Assembly (NCBI GenBank): GCA_900119285.1
Contig: FPIT01000008.1
Span: 75,203 to 139,202, forward strand
Length of the DNA: 64,000 nucleotides
Reading direction: 5' to 3'
Source: Prevotellaceae bacterium HUN156
Lineage (GTDB): Bacteria; Bacteroidota; Bacteroidia; Bacteroidales; Bacteroidaceae
Shown: in pieces, positions 43,058-52,176 of the stretch
Position numbering within the stretch: the stretch's first letter is position 1
Layout: each line of letters starts with the position of its first letter
Translations under genes and position numbers: made by a program
The notes under the pieces: generated by a model
The model's database searches: none
What the model was told of the DNA's origin: nothing
Seen by the model: the letters and a program-made list of their open reading frames with translations, nothing else

Positions 43058-44080
43058 ATGAATAAACTCGCAATTGTCATACTAAACTGGAATGGTGCAA
43101 AGATGTTGCGCCAGTATCTTCCTAACGTGCTAAACTACTCGCGCGACGAAGCTACCATATATGTAGCCGACAATGCATCGACAGACAACTCTGTAGAAAT
43201 ACTGCGCAACGAGTTTCCAGAATGTAAGACTATCATTCTGGATAAGAACTGGGGCTTTGCCGATGGATATAATAAAGCACTGAAACAAATAGAGGCAGAA
43301 TACTACTTGCTGCTGAATAGCGACATTGAGGTGACGCATCACTGGCTCACACCACTTATTGAGTTTATGGATGTTCACCCCGAAGTGGCAGTTTGTCAGC
43401 CTAAGCTGCTCTCTATATATAATAAGGATATGTTCGAATATGCAGGAGCCAGCGGTGGATATATTGATCGTTACGGATATCCCTTCTGTCGCGGACGTAT
43501 CTTCGAAACACTGGAGGAGGACAACGGACAGTATGACTATGCAACGGAGGTACTGTGGGCTACGGGTGCTGCGCTGATGATTCGCGCCAAAGACTATTGG
43601 GAAGTGGGCGGACTTGACGGTCGTTTCTTTGCACACTGCGAAGAGATTGATCTTTGTTGGCGACTGCGCATTCGAGGCAGAAAGATATATTGCCTGCCCG
43701 AGAGTTATGTCTATCATGTGGGAGGCGGCACACTGCCTAAGTCTAATCCCATGAAGACCTATCTTAACTTCCGCAACAATCTGACAATGCTTTATAAATG
43801 CCTGCCCGACAAAGAACTGAAACACGTGATGTGCGTGCGCTGGTTCTTAGACTATTTGGCTGCACTGGAGATGTTATTGCTGAGCCGTAACTGGGGTGAC
43901 GTTAAGGCTGTGTTCCGTGCTCGTCGCGACTTCAAGAAATGGCGCAAAGACTTTGAAAACGACCGTCAGCAGATTCAGGCAAGCCGAGTAGCTGGCGATA
44001 TACCACAACAGCGACGCTTCTCACTCTTGTGGCAATATTACGCCAAAGGTCACAAGCTCTTCTCTGAACTACCAGAATAA
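43058..44080 (+). CDS. Family 2 glycosyltransferase (rhamnosyltransferase-like)
   Basis: 340 residues from the ATG at 43058 (MNKLAIVILNWNGAKML). GT-A fold: IYVADNASTDNSVEIL (about 33-48), the DxD-like LLNSDIEVTHHWL (about 86-98), and FFAHCEEIDLCWRLRIRG (about 188-205), which is typical of the rhamnosyl- and related transferases. It would add a sugar to a surface polysaccharide or lipid intermediate; substrates cannot be inferred. A GTG 15 bp upstream lies in the 7-bp repeat and is less likely as start. Cotranscribed with mtaB by position. Confidence 0.87.
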   Translation: MNKLAIVILNWNGAKMLRQYLPNVLNYSRDEATIYVADNASTDNSVEILRNEFPECKTIILDKNWGFADGYNKALKQIEAEYYLLLNSDIEVTHHWLTPLIEFMDVHPEVAVCQPKLLSIYNKDMFEYAGASGGYIDRYGYPFCRGRIFETLEEDNGQYDYATEVLWATGAALMIRAKDYWEVGGLDGRFFAHCEEIDLCWRLRIRGRKIYCLPESYVYHVGGGTLPKSNPMKTYLNFRNNLTMLYKCLPDKELKHVMCVRWFLDYLAALEMLLLSRNWGDVKAVFRARRDFKKWRKDFENDRQQIQASRVAGDIPQQRRFSLLWQYYAKGHKLFSELPE

Positions 44081-44114
44081 ATAGAACGGATTGTCTATCG
44101 ATAAATAACAATAA

Positions 44115-44147
44115 AGAATCCCGAGCATCAATGATACTCGGGATTCT
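44115..44147. terminator. Terminator between the glycosyltransferase and rplI
   Basis: Arms AGAATCCCGAG/CTCGGGATTCT with an 11-nt loop. The T-rich flank is on the minus strand, so it mainly terminates the rpsF-rpsR-rplI operon; it may serve both convergent units. Confidence 0.8.
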
Positions 44148-44183
44148 CTTCGTATAATAACCTATGATATGCTTTACAGCGGA

Positions 44184-44708
44184 TTATTCTGCTACGGGAG
44201 CCTCAGTCTCCTCTGCTACAGGAGCAGCCTCAACAGGAGCCTCTTCCTTCTTCTCCTCTACAGGAGCGTTCTCAGCTACAACCTTCACAGGAACCTCAAC
44301 TACAACCTCCTTGTGGAAGTGTACCAGAGCTACGAAGTCACCAACCATCTTAGCTTCCTTCATGGTGATGATCTTGCGGTCAATCTCGTGACCCAGCTTC
44401 TTCAGTTCCTCAGCAACCTGATTAGCACCTACAGAACCGTAGAGCTGACCTGTTGCGCTTACCTTAGCTGCGATGGTCAGAGCAACGTCCTTGATAGCGG
44501 CAGCGTTCTTCTCAGCCTCAGCCTTCAGGGCAGCCAGCTTGTGAGCCTGCTGCTTCAGGTTCTCAGCGAGAATCTTCTTAGCCATAGGAGAAGCAATAAC
44601 ACCCTTACCCTGAGGAATCAGGTAGTTACGACCATAACCAGACTTTACATTCACGATATCGTTCTTGTATCCGAGACCGATAATATCTTCTTTCAGTATA
44701 ATTTCCAT
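44184..44708 (-). CDS. rplI: Ribosomal protein bL9 with acidic C-terminal tail
   Basis: 174 residues: N-terminal domain MEIILKEDIIGLGYKNDIVN, central helix, and C-terminal domain ending near residue 148. The last 26 or so residues are an added acidic, Pro/Ala/Glu-rich tail (EEKKEEAPVEAAPVAEETEA) absent from enteric L9. Binds 23S rRNA and reaches out from the large subunit. Third gene of the S6-S18-L9 operon, 18 bp after rpsR. Confidence 0.95.
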   Translation of the reverse strand: MEIILKEDIIGLGYKNDIVNVKSGYGRNYLIPQGKGVIASPMAKKILAENLKQQAHKLAALKAEAEKNAAAIKDVALTIAAKVSATGQLYGSVGANQVAEELKKLGHEIDRKIITMKEAKMVGDFVALVHFHKEVVVEVPVKVVAENAPVEEKKEEAPVEAAPVAEETEAPVAE

Positions 44709-44726
44709 GTCTTGCGTCCTCCTTGT

Positions 44727-44993
44727 TTATTTCATCATGTCAGTTACGTAAGGCAGCAGAGCGATCTGGCGGGCACGCTTAACGGCCTGAGCCACACGAC
44801 GCTGATACTTCAGAGAGGTACCGGTGATACGGCGGGGAAGAATCTTACCCTGCTCGTTCAGGAACTTCTTCAGGAACTCGGGATCTTTGTAATCGATGTA
44901 CTTGATACCGCTCTTCTTGAAACGGCAGTACTTCTTCTTCTTCGTGTCGATAGAAGGAGCGTTCAAATAACGGATTTCTGATTCTTGTGCCAT
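44727..44993 (-). CDS. rpsR: Ribosomal protein bS18
   Basis: 88 residues; [20 protein letters not shown] and [20 protein letters not shown] are family hallmarks. It pairs with S6 on the 30S platform. Starts 3 bp after rpsF. It has a single cysteine (YCRFKKSG) at the N-terminal side, not a zinc-binding set. Confidence 0.96.
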   Translation of the reverse strand: MAQESEIRYLNAPSIDTKKKKYCRFKKSGIKYIDYKDPEFLKKFLNEQGKILPRRITGTSLKYQRRVAQAVKRARQIALLPYVTDMMK

Positions 44994-44996
44994 AAA

Positions 44997-45341
44997 TTAA
45001 GCCTCCTCTTTTTTACCAAGCTTGTTGCGACGCTTCTCAGCGTACTCTGCAGCATACTTGTCAAGTTTAACAGTCTGGAAACGAATTACCTTCTCGTCAC
45101 GACGATAGGCAGTATCCAATGTCTTAATCACTGATGGCTCAGCCTTGAACTCTACGAGGCAGTAGAAACCTGTAGATTTCTTGTCGATAGCGTAAGCCAT
45201 CTTCTTCAGTCCCCAGGTCTCCTCACTCAGAATCTCTGCACCCTTATCGGTCAGAACCTTCTTGAATTTAGCGACCGTTTCCTTCATCTGTTCATCAGAC
45301 AAAACGGGAGTCAAAATGAAAACGGTTTCGTATTGATTCAT
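44997..45341 (-). CDS. rpsF: Ribosomal protein bS6
   Basis: 114 residues, [20 protein letters not shown] at the N-terminus, then the beta-alpha-beta-beta-alpha-beta core with [17 protein letters not shown]. Binds S18 and 16S rRNA. First gene of rpsF-rpsR-rplI; the primosomal priB gene found between rpsF and rpsR in enterics is absent. The -7 element is at 45387..45394 (minus strand). Confidence 0.96.
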   Translation of the reverse strand: MNQYETVFILTPVLSDEQMKETVAKFKKVLTDKGAEILSEETWGLKKMAYAIDKKSTGFYCLVEFKAEPSVIKTLDTAYRRDEKVIRFQTVKLDKYAAEYAEKRRNKLGKKEEA

Positions 45342-45386
45342 ACTTTTAATTAATTAAATAAATGTTATTTTTGCAAATTGCGGGTG

Positions 45387-45394
45387 CAAAGGTA
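45387..45394 (-). promoter_or_regulatory. -7 element of the rpsF operon
   Basis: Read on the minus strand it is TACCTTTG followed by CA, 45 bp before the rpsF ATG. Confidence 0.6.
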
Positions 45395-45403
45395 CAAAAT
45401 AAT

Positions 45404-45431
45404 TCATAATTAATAATGCATAATTCATAAT
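45404..45431. repeat. 7-bp tandem repeat (GCATAAT type) in a divergent promoter region
   Basis: Four contiguous heptads related to TCATAAT/GCATAAT lie between the rpsF promoter and the -7 element of the 59-residue gene. A similar run occurs at 32948..32975. Confidence 0.65.
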
Positions 45432-45465
45432 TATTTTCTATTTTTGCAGCAAATTTAACTATTTC

Positions 45466-45645
45466 ATGACGATTATCAAGCATTATTTAGGCATAATACT
45501 TATTATTTTAGGTGCAATTGTGCTCATTGCCACCCGTTTTAGTTCGCTGGCAACTCACAACTGGTTACTACTCTCTGGATTCTTCCTGATAGTGGCTGGC
45601 ATCTTCTTTCACATTCGAAGTATCAAGCACGAAAGCAACTATTAG
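45466..45645 (+). CDS. 59-residue membrane protein
   Basis: Reads MTIIKHYLGIILIILGAIVL from the ATG, then a short polar loop (TRFSSLATHN) and a second helix (WLLLSGFFLIVAGIFFHI), ending RSIKHESNY. Two membrane helices with short ends on the same side. A -7 element (TATTTTTG, 45439..45446) lies about 20 bp upstream, and similar two-helix proteins are frequent in Bacteroidales, so I take it as real. Function unknown. It is followed by 7-bp repeats and tex. Confidence 0.7.
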   Translation: MTIIKHYLGIILIILGAIVLIATRFSSLATHNWLLLSGFFLIVAGIFFHIRSIKHESNY

Positions 45646-45654
45646 CGCTTCGCT

Positions 45655-45682
45655 AGTGAAGAGTTAATAGTGAAAAGTGAAA
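45655..45682 (+). repeat. 7-bp tandem repeat (AGTGAAA type) before tex
   Basis: Four heptads related to the AGTTGAG family fill the gap between the 59-residue gene and tex, ending 5 bp before the chosen tex ATG. An in-frame GTG at 45670 lies inside the repeat. Confidence 0.65.
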
Positions 45683-45687
45683 AAACT

Positions 45688-47829
45688 ATGGAGAACATTA
45701 AGATATTTACCCAACTCATATCTACAGAACTGCATCTGCCAGAGCACGGTGTAGAGAATACGTTGAAGCTATTGGATGAGGGATGTACCATTCCCTTTAT
45801 CTCCCGCTATCGCAAGGAGCGCACTGGTGGACTCGACGAAGTACAGATTACTGCCATCAGTGATCGCTCGGAACGTCTGAAGGAGATTGCCAAGCGCAAA
45901 GAGACGATTCTAAAGACCATTGACGAGCAGCAGAAGCTGACGCCCGATTTAAAGAAGCGCATCAGCGATTGTTGGGACTTGACCACACTGGAAGATATCT
46001 ATCTACCCTATAAACCCAAACGTCGCACCAGAGCACAAGTGGCTCGCGAGCAAGGACTGGAACCTCTCGCAACTATCCTGCTGATGCAGCGCGAGCCCAA
46101 TCCTGAGCGTGCTGCCCAACGATTTGTAAGAGGTGATGTTTCAGACATCGCAACAGCACTTCGTGGTGCTCAAGATATCATTGCCGAACAAGTGAGCGAA
46201 GACGAACATAGTCGTAATCAAGTGCGTAGTGCATTCCGTCGCGAGGCTTTCATTGAGTCGAAAGTCATCAAAGCGAAGAAAGATACGGATGAGGCACAGA
46301 AATATAGCGACTATTTTGAGTGGGAAGAACCGCTGAAGCGTTGTTCCAGCCATCGATTGCTAGCTATGCGTCGCGGCGAGAGCGAAGGTATTCTGCGTGT
46401 CAGTCTCACCATTGACGATGAAGAAGCCGTCAGCCGACTTCTGAGAAACTACGTTCGTGGCCAAGGAGGCTGTCAGCGATTGGTAGCAGAAGCAGTAGAA
46501 GATGGTTATAAGCGATTACTGTTACCTTCAATAGAGACTGAGTTTGCCAATCTTAGCAAGGAGCGAGCTGACAAAGAAGCTATCAAGGTTTTCTCTGAGA
46601 ATCTTCGCCAGCTGTTGCTCTCTGCTCCATTAGGACAGAAGCGCGTAATGGGTATCGACCCAGGTTTCCGTACAGGTTGCAAAGTGGTTTGTCTTGATGC
46701 TCAAGGCAATCTGTTGCATCATGAAGCCATATTCCCCCACCCGCCCGTTAATCATCGGATGCAGGCTACCGTTCATCTGCAAGAGATGCTTAAGAAGTTC
46801 CAAATAGAAGCCATCGCTATTGGTAATGGTACTGCCAGTCGCGAAACAAAAGATTTCGTAACGGAATCACTGACAGAATCAGCACCAGCGGTCTATGTAG
46901 TTAGCGAAGATGGCGCTTCTGTATATAGTGCATCAAAGGTAGCCCGCGACGAATTCCCCGATGAGGACGTGACTGTTCGTGGTGCCGTATCTATCGGTCG
47001 ACGACTCATGGACCCATTGGCAGAATTGGTAAAGATTGATCCCAAGAGTATTGGTGTGGGACAATATCAGCACGATGTTGACCAGACACAACTGAAACAC
47101 TCACTCGACCAGACGGTAGAGAGCTGTGTAAATATGGTTGGTGTAAACCTTAATACGGCTTCACAGCATCTACTCACTTATATAAGTGGATTAGGTCCTA
47201 CCCTTGCTCAGAATATTGTCAACTATAGAAAAGAGAACGGAGCATTTACCAGTCGTGCGCAGCTGAAGAAGGTGCCTCGCCTCGGTCCTGCAGCCTATCA
47301 GCAGTGTGCTGGTTTCTTGCGCATTCCTGATGCAAAGAATCCACTCGACAACTCAGCAGTGCACCCAGAGAGTTATGCCGTAGTAGAACAAATGGCAAAA
47401 GACTGCCACTGCACCGTTAGTGACCTTATCAACAAAAAGGAGTTGCGCGAGAAGATTGACATCCAGCGTTATGTTACCAAAGAGATTGGTCTGCCCACAC
47501 TTACCGATATTATGAAAGAGCTGGAGAAACCCGGTCGCGACCCTCGCGAACAGATTGAGGAGTTTGAATTTGATGCCAGCGTACAGACTGTAGAAGACTT
47601 GCGCGAAGGAATGGAACTGCCTGGTATCGTGACAAACATCACCAACTTTGGCGCCTTTGTTGACATCGGCGTACACCAAGACGGACTGGTGCATGTATCG
47701 CAAATGGCCGACCGATATGTCAGTGACCCCACACAGGTGGTGCATCTTCATCAGCACGTACGCGTAAGAGTGATTGATATTGACCTTCGACGCAATCGCA
47801 TCTCGCTCAGCATGAAGGGTATGAAATAA
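45688..47829 (+). CDS. tex: Tex-family RNA-binding protein
   Basis: 713 residues from the ATG at 45688 (MENIKIFTQLISTELHLPEH); the GTG six codons upstream lies in a repeat and gives unnatural residues. N-terminal Tex domain, YqgF/RNase H-like domain (MGIDPGFRTGCKVVCLD, about 321-337), helix-hairpin-helix pair (YISGLGPTLAQNIVNYR) and C-terminal S1 domain (GIVTNITNFGAFVDIGVHQD). Tex proteins bind nucleic acid and affect transcription; the exact role is unresolved. The stop lies directly beside a terminator shared with the tRNA on the other strand. Confidence 0.93.
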   Translation: MENIKIFTQLISTELHLPEHGVENTLKLLDEGCTIPFISRYRKERTGGLDEVQITAISDRSERLKEIAKRKETILKTIDEQQKLTPDLKKRISDCWDLTTLEDIYLPYKPKRRTRAQVAREQGLEPLATILLMQREPNPERAAQRFVRGDVSDIATALRGAQDIIAEQVSEDEHSRNQVRSAFRREAFIESKVIKAKKDTDEAQKYSDYFEWEEPLKRCSSHRLLAMRRGESEGILRVSLTIDDEEAVSRLLRNYVRGQGGCQRLVAEAVEDGYKRLLLPSIETEFANLSKERADKEAIKVFSENLRQLLLSAPLGQKRVMGIDPGFRTGCKVVCLDAQGNLLHHEAIFPHPPVNHRMQATVHLQEMLKKFQIEAIAIGNGTASRETKDFVTESLTESAPAVYVVSEDGASVYSASKVARDEFPDEDVTVRGAVSIGRRLMDPLAELVKIDPKSIGVGQYQHDVDQTQLKHSLDQTVESCVNMVGVNLNTASQHLLTYISGLGPTLAQNIVNYRKENGAFTSRAQLKKVPRLGPAAYQQCAGFLRIPDAKNPLDNSAVHPESYAVVEQMAKDCHCTVSDLINKKELREKIDIQRYVTKEIGLPTLTDIMKELEKPGRDPREQIEEFEFDASVQTVEDLREGMELPGIVTNITNFGAFVDIGVHQDGLVHVSQMADRYVSDPTQVVHLHQHVRVRVIDIDLRRNRISLSMKGMK

Positions 47830-47831
47830 AA

Positions 47832-47854
47832 AAAGCGGTCATCAAGACCGCTTT
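47832..47854 (-). terminator. Terminator of tRNA-Arg
   Basis: Arms AAAGCGGTC/GACCGCTTT with a 5-nt loop. On the minus strand it is followed by a run of T, and it begins 3 bp after the tRNA end. It may also stop tex transcripts coming from the other side. Confidence 0.85.
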
Positions 47855-47856
47855 CG

Positions 47857-47930
47857 TGATCCGGTCGGGATTCGAACCCGAGACCCACAGCTTAGAAGGC
47901 TGTTGCTCTATCCAGCTGAGCTACCAGACC
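47857..47930 (-). tRNA. tRNA-Arg (anticodon TCT)
   Basis: The minus strand folds into a full cloverleaf: acceptor GGTCTGG/CCGGATC with two wobble pairs, D stem GCTC/GAGC, anticodon stem ACAGC/GCTGT with loop CTTCTAA (anticodon TCT at 47894..47896), and T arm TCGGG-TTCGAAT-CCCGA. The discriminator base is A; CCA is not encoded. It reads AGA (and AGG by wobble). Promoter: extended -7 motif at 47953..47974. Confidence 0.95.
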
Positions 47931-47952
47931 AAGGATTTCTCTCGAAATCGGC

Positions 47953-47974
47953 TGCAAAGGTACAAATAAGTAAG
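47953..47974 (-). promoter_or_regulatory. Extended -7 promoter of tRNA-Arg
   Basis: On the minus strand CTTACTTATTTGTACCTTTG, 25 bp upstream of the tRNA. It matches the extended motif seen at 30308, 38802, 40295 and 41654. Confidence 0.6.
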
Positions 47975-48013
47975 TAAAAAACCAAATAAAAAAGCATTTT
48001 TTGTGCTCATAAC

Positions 48014-48814
48014 ATGGCAATTATAGAGATTTCGTCCCTAAAAGAGGAAGGATTAGAAGTATTTAGCACGCTCACCGAAGCTCAACTACGCATGGAACTG
48101 GAACCCGAGAAAGGACTCTTTATCGCTGAGAGTCCCAAGGTGATTCGTGTTGCACTTGACGCTGGCTGGCAACCTACTGCCCTACTCTGCGAGCGTAAAC
48201 ATATAGAGGGTGATGCCCGTGACATTGTGGAACGTGTAGGTGATATACCCATCTACACTGGCAGCCGTGAACTATTAGCCCAATTGACAGGTTATACGTT
48301 GACACGTGGTGTGCTCTGCGCTATGCGTCGCAAGGTGATGCCAAACGTGGCAGAGGTAGTGAAAGAAGCTCACCGCATTGTTGTGATAGAAGCCGTAACG
48401 GATACAACAAATATCGGAGCCATTTTCCGTTCGGCAGCAGCATTAGGTATTGATGCTGTACTGCTGACGCGCGACACTTGCGACCCGCTGAATCGTCGTG
48501 CCGTTCGCGTATCAATGGGTAGCGTATTCCTCGTTCCCTGGACCTGGCTCGATGGTCCTATCACATCAACACTCCACGAATATGGTTTCCACACAGCAGC
48601 AATGGCGCTAAGCAATAATAGCATCTCGCTCGACGATGCACGTTTGAAAGAGGAAGAACGCTTGGCAGTGATTATGGGAACAGAGGGTGACGGACTACCT
48701 CAGCAGACCATCACGCAAGCCGACTATACCGTTAAGATTCCGATGGCTCACCATGTTGATTCGCTCAACGTAGCTGCAGCTGCAGCAGTAGCATTCTGGG
48801 AGTTGCGCCGATAA
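48014..48814 (+). CDS. TrmH/SpoU-family RNA methyltransferase
   Basis: 266 residues. Knot motifs are TTNIGAIFRSAAALG, MGTEGDGLPQQ and IPMAHHVDSLNVAAAAAV, the canonical SPOUT triplet. The N-terminal region is a substrate-binding domain of the rRNA 2'-O-methyltransferase kind (MELEPEKGLFIAESPKVIRV). It differs from the SpoU gene at 12293 and the two are not recent duplicates. The RNA target is not identified. Convergent with the PAP2 gene, 18 bp apart. Confidence 0.88.
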   Translation: MAIIEISSLKEEGLEVFSTLTEAQLRMELEPEKGLFIAESPKVIRVALDAGWQPTALLCERKHIEGDARDIVERVGDIPIYTGSRELLAQLTGYTLTRGVLCAMRRKVMPNVAEVVKEAHRIVVIEAVTDTTNIGAIFRSAAALGIDAVLLTRDTCDPLNRRAVRVSMGSVFLVPWTWLDGPITSTLHEYGFHTAAMALSNNSISLDDARLKEEERLAVIMGTEGDGLPQQTITQADYTVKIPMAHHVDSLNVAAAAAVAFWELRR

Positions 48815-48832
48815 TCTCATCCTCCAATAGCG

Positions 48833-49498
48833 CTATACCATGATGGCTGCACGAATGGCAGCATATAAATAGGTAAGGCAGAGTATGGTAATAGGAACGT
48901 ATAAATGACGCATCTCGTATCTTCTTGGTTTACGAGTATGACGAGGTAAAGCTACTCGACAATATAAACGATAGACAGAATAGCCAACGAGAGCACCCCA
49001 TAACAAGCCAACAGCAATATCGCCAGGATAGTGAACGCCAAGGTAAATACGCGTCCAACAATTAACGAGCGACCAAGTAATCATAAAGAATACGAAGAGC
49101 TTACGTCGCATCAACAAGGAGAAGAACAGTGCGATACTAAACGTATTAGAGGCGTGAGCCGAGAAGAAACCATAGTTGCCTCCACGATAGCCATCAACAA
49201 CATCTACAAGTGAACCAATTTGAGGATCATGAGTAGGACGCCAACGAGCAACAAGGGGTTTGACAATCTCGTCATCAATAGTTCCTGCCAGCAATACACA
49301 AAGACCGGCAGCAGCCAGCACAAAGAGTATATCAAAGATATGCTTATTGCTCTTTACCACAACATAAAAGAGACCAAGGTAGAGCGGTATCCACGTTTTG
49401 GCATTGGTGAGTATCATGATTAGATGATCAAGGAACACCGAATCACTACCATTGAGCATCAACAGCAGATGCTTATCAAACTGAATTATCTCTTCCAT
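48833..49498 (-). CDS. PAP2-family membrane phosphatase
   Basis: 221 residues with five or six membrane helices. The three phosphatase motifs are present: KPLVARWRPTHD (KxxxxxxRP), SAHASNTFSIALF (in place of PSGH) and RIYLGVHYPGDI (SRxxxxxHxxxD-like). The active site faces the periplasm and would dephosphorylate undecaprenyl diphosphate or another lipid phosphate. It starts 30 bp after the batD/batE fusion on the same strand, so it may be the last gene of the bat operon. Confidence 0.88.
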   Translation of the reverse strand: MEEIIQFDKHLLLMLNGSDSVFLDHLIMILTNAKTWIPLYLGLFYVVVKSNKHIFDILFVLAAAGLCVLLAGTIDDEIVKPLVARWRPTHDPQIGSLVDVVDGYRGGNYGFFSAHASNTFSIALFFSLLMRRKLFVFFMITWSLVNCWTRIYLGVHYPGDIAVGLLWGALVGYSVYRLYCRVALPRHTRKPRRYEMRHLYVPITILCLTYLYAAIRAAIMV

Positions 49499-49527
49499 CG
49501 TTGAGGGATTATGTTATTATAGGGATA

Positions 49528-52143
49528 TTATATAATCTCAATATCTTTTGTTTGCAGCCATCCTTCCTTGCCATCAGCTACACGAATCTCACGCCAATCC
49601 TTCATAGAGTCATCGGTAATAGTAACCTTGGTGCCTTCGTGCAGGATAAAGAGGTCGGTACCATTCTGGGCTGGTGTACTCTTGATGTTAACAGCCGAGC
49701 GGATAATGATTGCACCCGAACGATGTACCAATACCTGTCGCTGCTGATAGGCAAAAAGATTGCTCAGGAGGAATACGAATAGCAGCAAGAAGCCACCAAA
49801 GAAGCCCACCTTGCGCAACCAGATACGATCGCCAAAGAGATAAACGAGTGCAAGGATGATAACCAAGATGAGCGAAACGATAGCCGTACGTGCCCACCCA
49901 TCAACACTCATCAGATTTACGAGAGAGTGATACCATGTAACAAAGAACATTTCAGACTCAGGCACTACCTTATCAATCGTCTTTGAGCGAGCCATCTGCA
50001 GATTAAGACGAATATCACGATCGCCAGGTGACAACAGCAGAGCACGTTCATAGTTAAGCACGGCCTGCGTCATATCGTCCATACGATAGTAGCAGTTGCC
50101 CAGATTATAGTATATATCGGCAGATATGCCCTGCTTAAGCAAAGACTCATATTGCTGGGCTGCCTGCTGATAATGTTCTGCGGCATAGAGACTGTCGGCA
50201 GCACCCTTAGAAACCTGAGCTGCCTGAACAGACAATGGTAACAGCAACAATAGCAATACAGGCACAACGGCCTTGTTAGACTTGCTCGACTTTTTCATCG
50301 TATTAGCAATCTGCGTAATAGCAGTAACTGCTGCATCATAAACCTTATTCATATTTCCAGTAGCATCGCCAGGAGCATAACGGGCAAACTCGCACTCGTC
50401 GAGCGCACCAATAAACTGGCTAATTGTTTCTTCTGATACCTGATATACAGAAAGTTTCTGACTGATATTCTCACGTGAGAGTTGGTCAACTGGCATACTC
50501 AGTTTATCACCAACATAACCCCACAAAGCTCTCAACACCTCATCATAGAACTCAGCATCTTTGCCAGCTTTCATCAGTTTTGCAGCTTTCTTCAAACGCT
50601 TTACTGCTACCTTGTTGGCTTTTCCTGCACGTTGCTTTACCAGATTAGCATTCTCGATAGCTCTGCGACGGAAGATAACAAACAGAGAGATGAAGGTAGC
50701 CATCAGGACTGCTAAAGCTACCCAATAGCCAGTAGAGGCAAAGAAGAAATCGTTGACACCATGCTGATCAGCATCGCCAGTATGGATATAACGGATATCG
50801 TTAGCCAACTGCTTCACGTCTTCCTGACCGGCAAACGAGGATACTGTAGTCTGTCCGTCGCCCTTTGCAACCTTGAGTGTGAAAGGCTCTGTGTGCAGTG
50901 TTTTATAACTATTCGTCTTGGTATCGAAATAGGTATATTCGATAGCAGGAATCTCGTAAGTGCCTTGATGACGAGGAACGGCAAGAAAATCGTAAACAAT
51001 ACTTCCCTCCAAACCATTCGTAGTTAACTTAGTCTTATCGGTAACCTTTGCATCGTAGCTATCGAAGTCCTTAGGCATCTTAACTACTGGCTGCTTGAGC
51101 AACTTCATATTACCACAACCCGACACAACAACTCGCAGGTTGATGGGGTCGTTAGCTTTTACCTCTTTCTTGTCAAGTTCGGCAGAGATATTATACGAGC
51201 CAACACCTCCTGAGAACAGTGCAGGACGTTGAGGAAGCGGATCTACATGTATGGTTATAGCAGGAGCCTTAATCTGTTTCTTAACCTCAACATAGCCAGA
51301 GCCACCATTGAAGAAAGCCTCAAAGGGATCGACATTACGATTCTGCTGAACCACAATACCATCGTAAGTGATAGAGGGAATCTCTAACTTACCTGTAGCC
51401 TGTGGGAACATAACATATTGCTGCCAGGTAACAGTACGATACTGGCGACCATTATAGCTTTCTATTTTAAAACTCTTCTCCTGAGGCAGAGGAACCTCAC
51501 GTGTATAGAAGCTCTTCAAATCAGGCATTTTACCACTGAGCTGGGTAAGCCCAACAAGCGTATATACCTTATAAGTAAGCAGGATAGGTTCTTGTTCACG
51601 AACGCGCTGTTTAGAAGCTGTCACCTTGATAAACAAGTCGCTACCTGAGATAGCTGTACCTGAAGGGCGAACCTCCTCACCTACTCTTCCATTCTGCTGA
51701 CGACCACCTTGTTGGCGTCCTTGCTGAGCATGCCCACTAACCTTAATGCGCAACTCATTAGAGGTAACCGTCTTTCCGTCAACATTAGCACGAGCGGGCG
51801 GAATGGTATAAGTTCCATTCTTGGTAGCAACAACGATATAAGTATAAGTTACCGATGAGGTGCTCGACGTATGTCCGTTAATCATCTGGAAGCTGGACTG
51901 CGTAGATGTGCTGGGACCCATCAATACTTCCAATTCATCAGGAATAGCACCAGCACGGAAACCTTTCACATCCTGCGTGTTGATGGTATAGGTCAAACGG
52001 AATTGTTCACCTACCGCAACTTGCGAGGGAGCACGACCAGTCAATGTCTGTGCCAATGCTGCAAAAGGCAAAAGAGCAAGAAGATAAAAAGGTAATAACC
52101 ATTTTACTCTTCCTATAACCTTATCATATATATATCTTCTCAT
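49528..52143 (-). CDS. BatD-BatE fusion protein
   Basis: 871 residues. Signal peptide (about 12-31), Ig-like periplasmic BatD region (LTGRAPSQVAVGEQF onward), a membrane helix at about 473-490, and a cytoplasmic helical segment to about 610. From M616 (MKKSSKSNKAVVPVLLLLLL) a second signal-like helix begins, followed by TPR repeats (ADIYYNLGNCYYRMDDMTQA), two more membrane helices and a bacterial SH3 domain (GTDLFILHEGTKVTITDDS, ending EGWLQTKD). This second half is BatE-like, normally a separate gene. Internal initiation at M616 cannot be excluded. In the bat operon. Confidence 0.85.
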   Translation of the reverse strand: MRRYIYDKVIGRVKWLLPFYLLALLPFAALAQTLTGRAPSQVAVGEQFRLTYTINTQDVKGFRAGAIPDELEVLMGPSTSTQSSFQMINGHTSSTSSVTYTYIVVATKNGTYTIPPARANVDGKTVTSNELRIKVSGHAQQGRQQGGRQQNGRVGEEVRPSGTAISGSDLFIKVTASKQRVREQEPILLTYKVYTLVGLTQLSGKMPDLKSFYTREVPLPQEKSFKIESYNGRQYRTVTWQQYVMFPQATGKLEIPSITYDGIVVQQNRNVDPFEAFFNGGSGYVEVKKQIKAPAITIHVDPLPQRPALFSGGVGSYNISAELDKKEVKANDPINLRVVVSGCGNMKLLKQPVVKMPKDFDSYDAKVTDKTKLTTNGLEGSIVYDFLAVPRHQGTYEIPAIEYTYFDTKTNSYKTLHTEPFTLKVAKGDGQTTVSSFAGQEDVKQLANDIRYIHTGDADQHGVNDFFFASTGYWVALAVLMATFISLFVIFRRRAIENANLVKQRAGKANKVAVKRLKKAAKLMKAGKDAEFYDEVLRALWGYVGDKLSMPVDQLSRENISQKLSVYQVSEETISQFIGALDECEFARYAPGDATGNMNKVYDAAVTAITQIANTMKKSSKSNKAVVPVLLLLLLPLSVQAAQVSKGAADSLYAAEHYQQAAQQYESLLKQGISADIYYNLGNCYYRMDDMTQAVLNYERALLLSPGDRDIRLNLQMARSKTIDKVVPESEMFFVTWYHSLVNLMSVDGWARTAIVSLILVIILALVYLFGDRIWLRKVGFFGGFLLLFVFLLSNLFAYQQRQVLVHRSGAIIIRSAVNIKSTPAQNGTDLFILHEGTKVTITDDSMKDWREIRVADGKEGWLQTKDIEII

Positions 52144-52176
52144 CGTTGTTTATTTGCTTTATATCGTTCTTAGCTT

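Noticed and set aside
45670..45687. GTG start of tex six codons upstream of the chosen ATG
   Set aside because: The extra codons are made of the 7-bp repeat and are not expected in Tex proteins.
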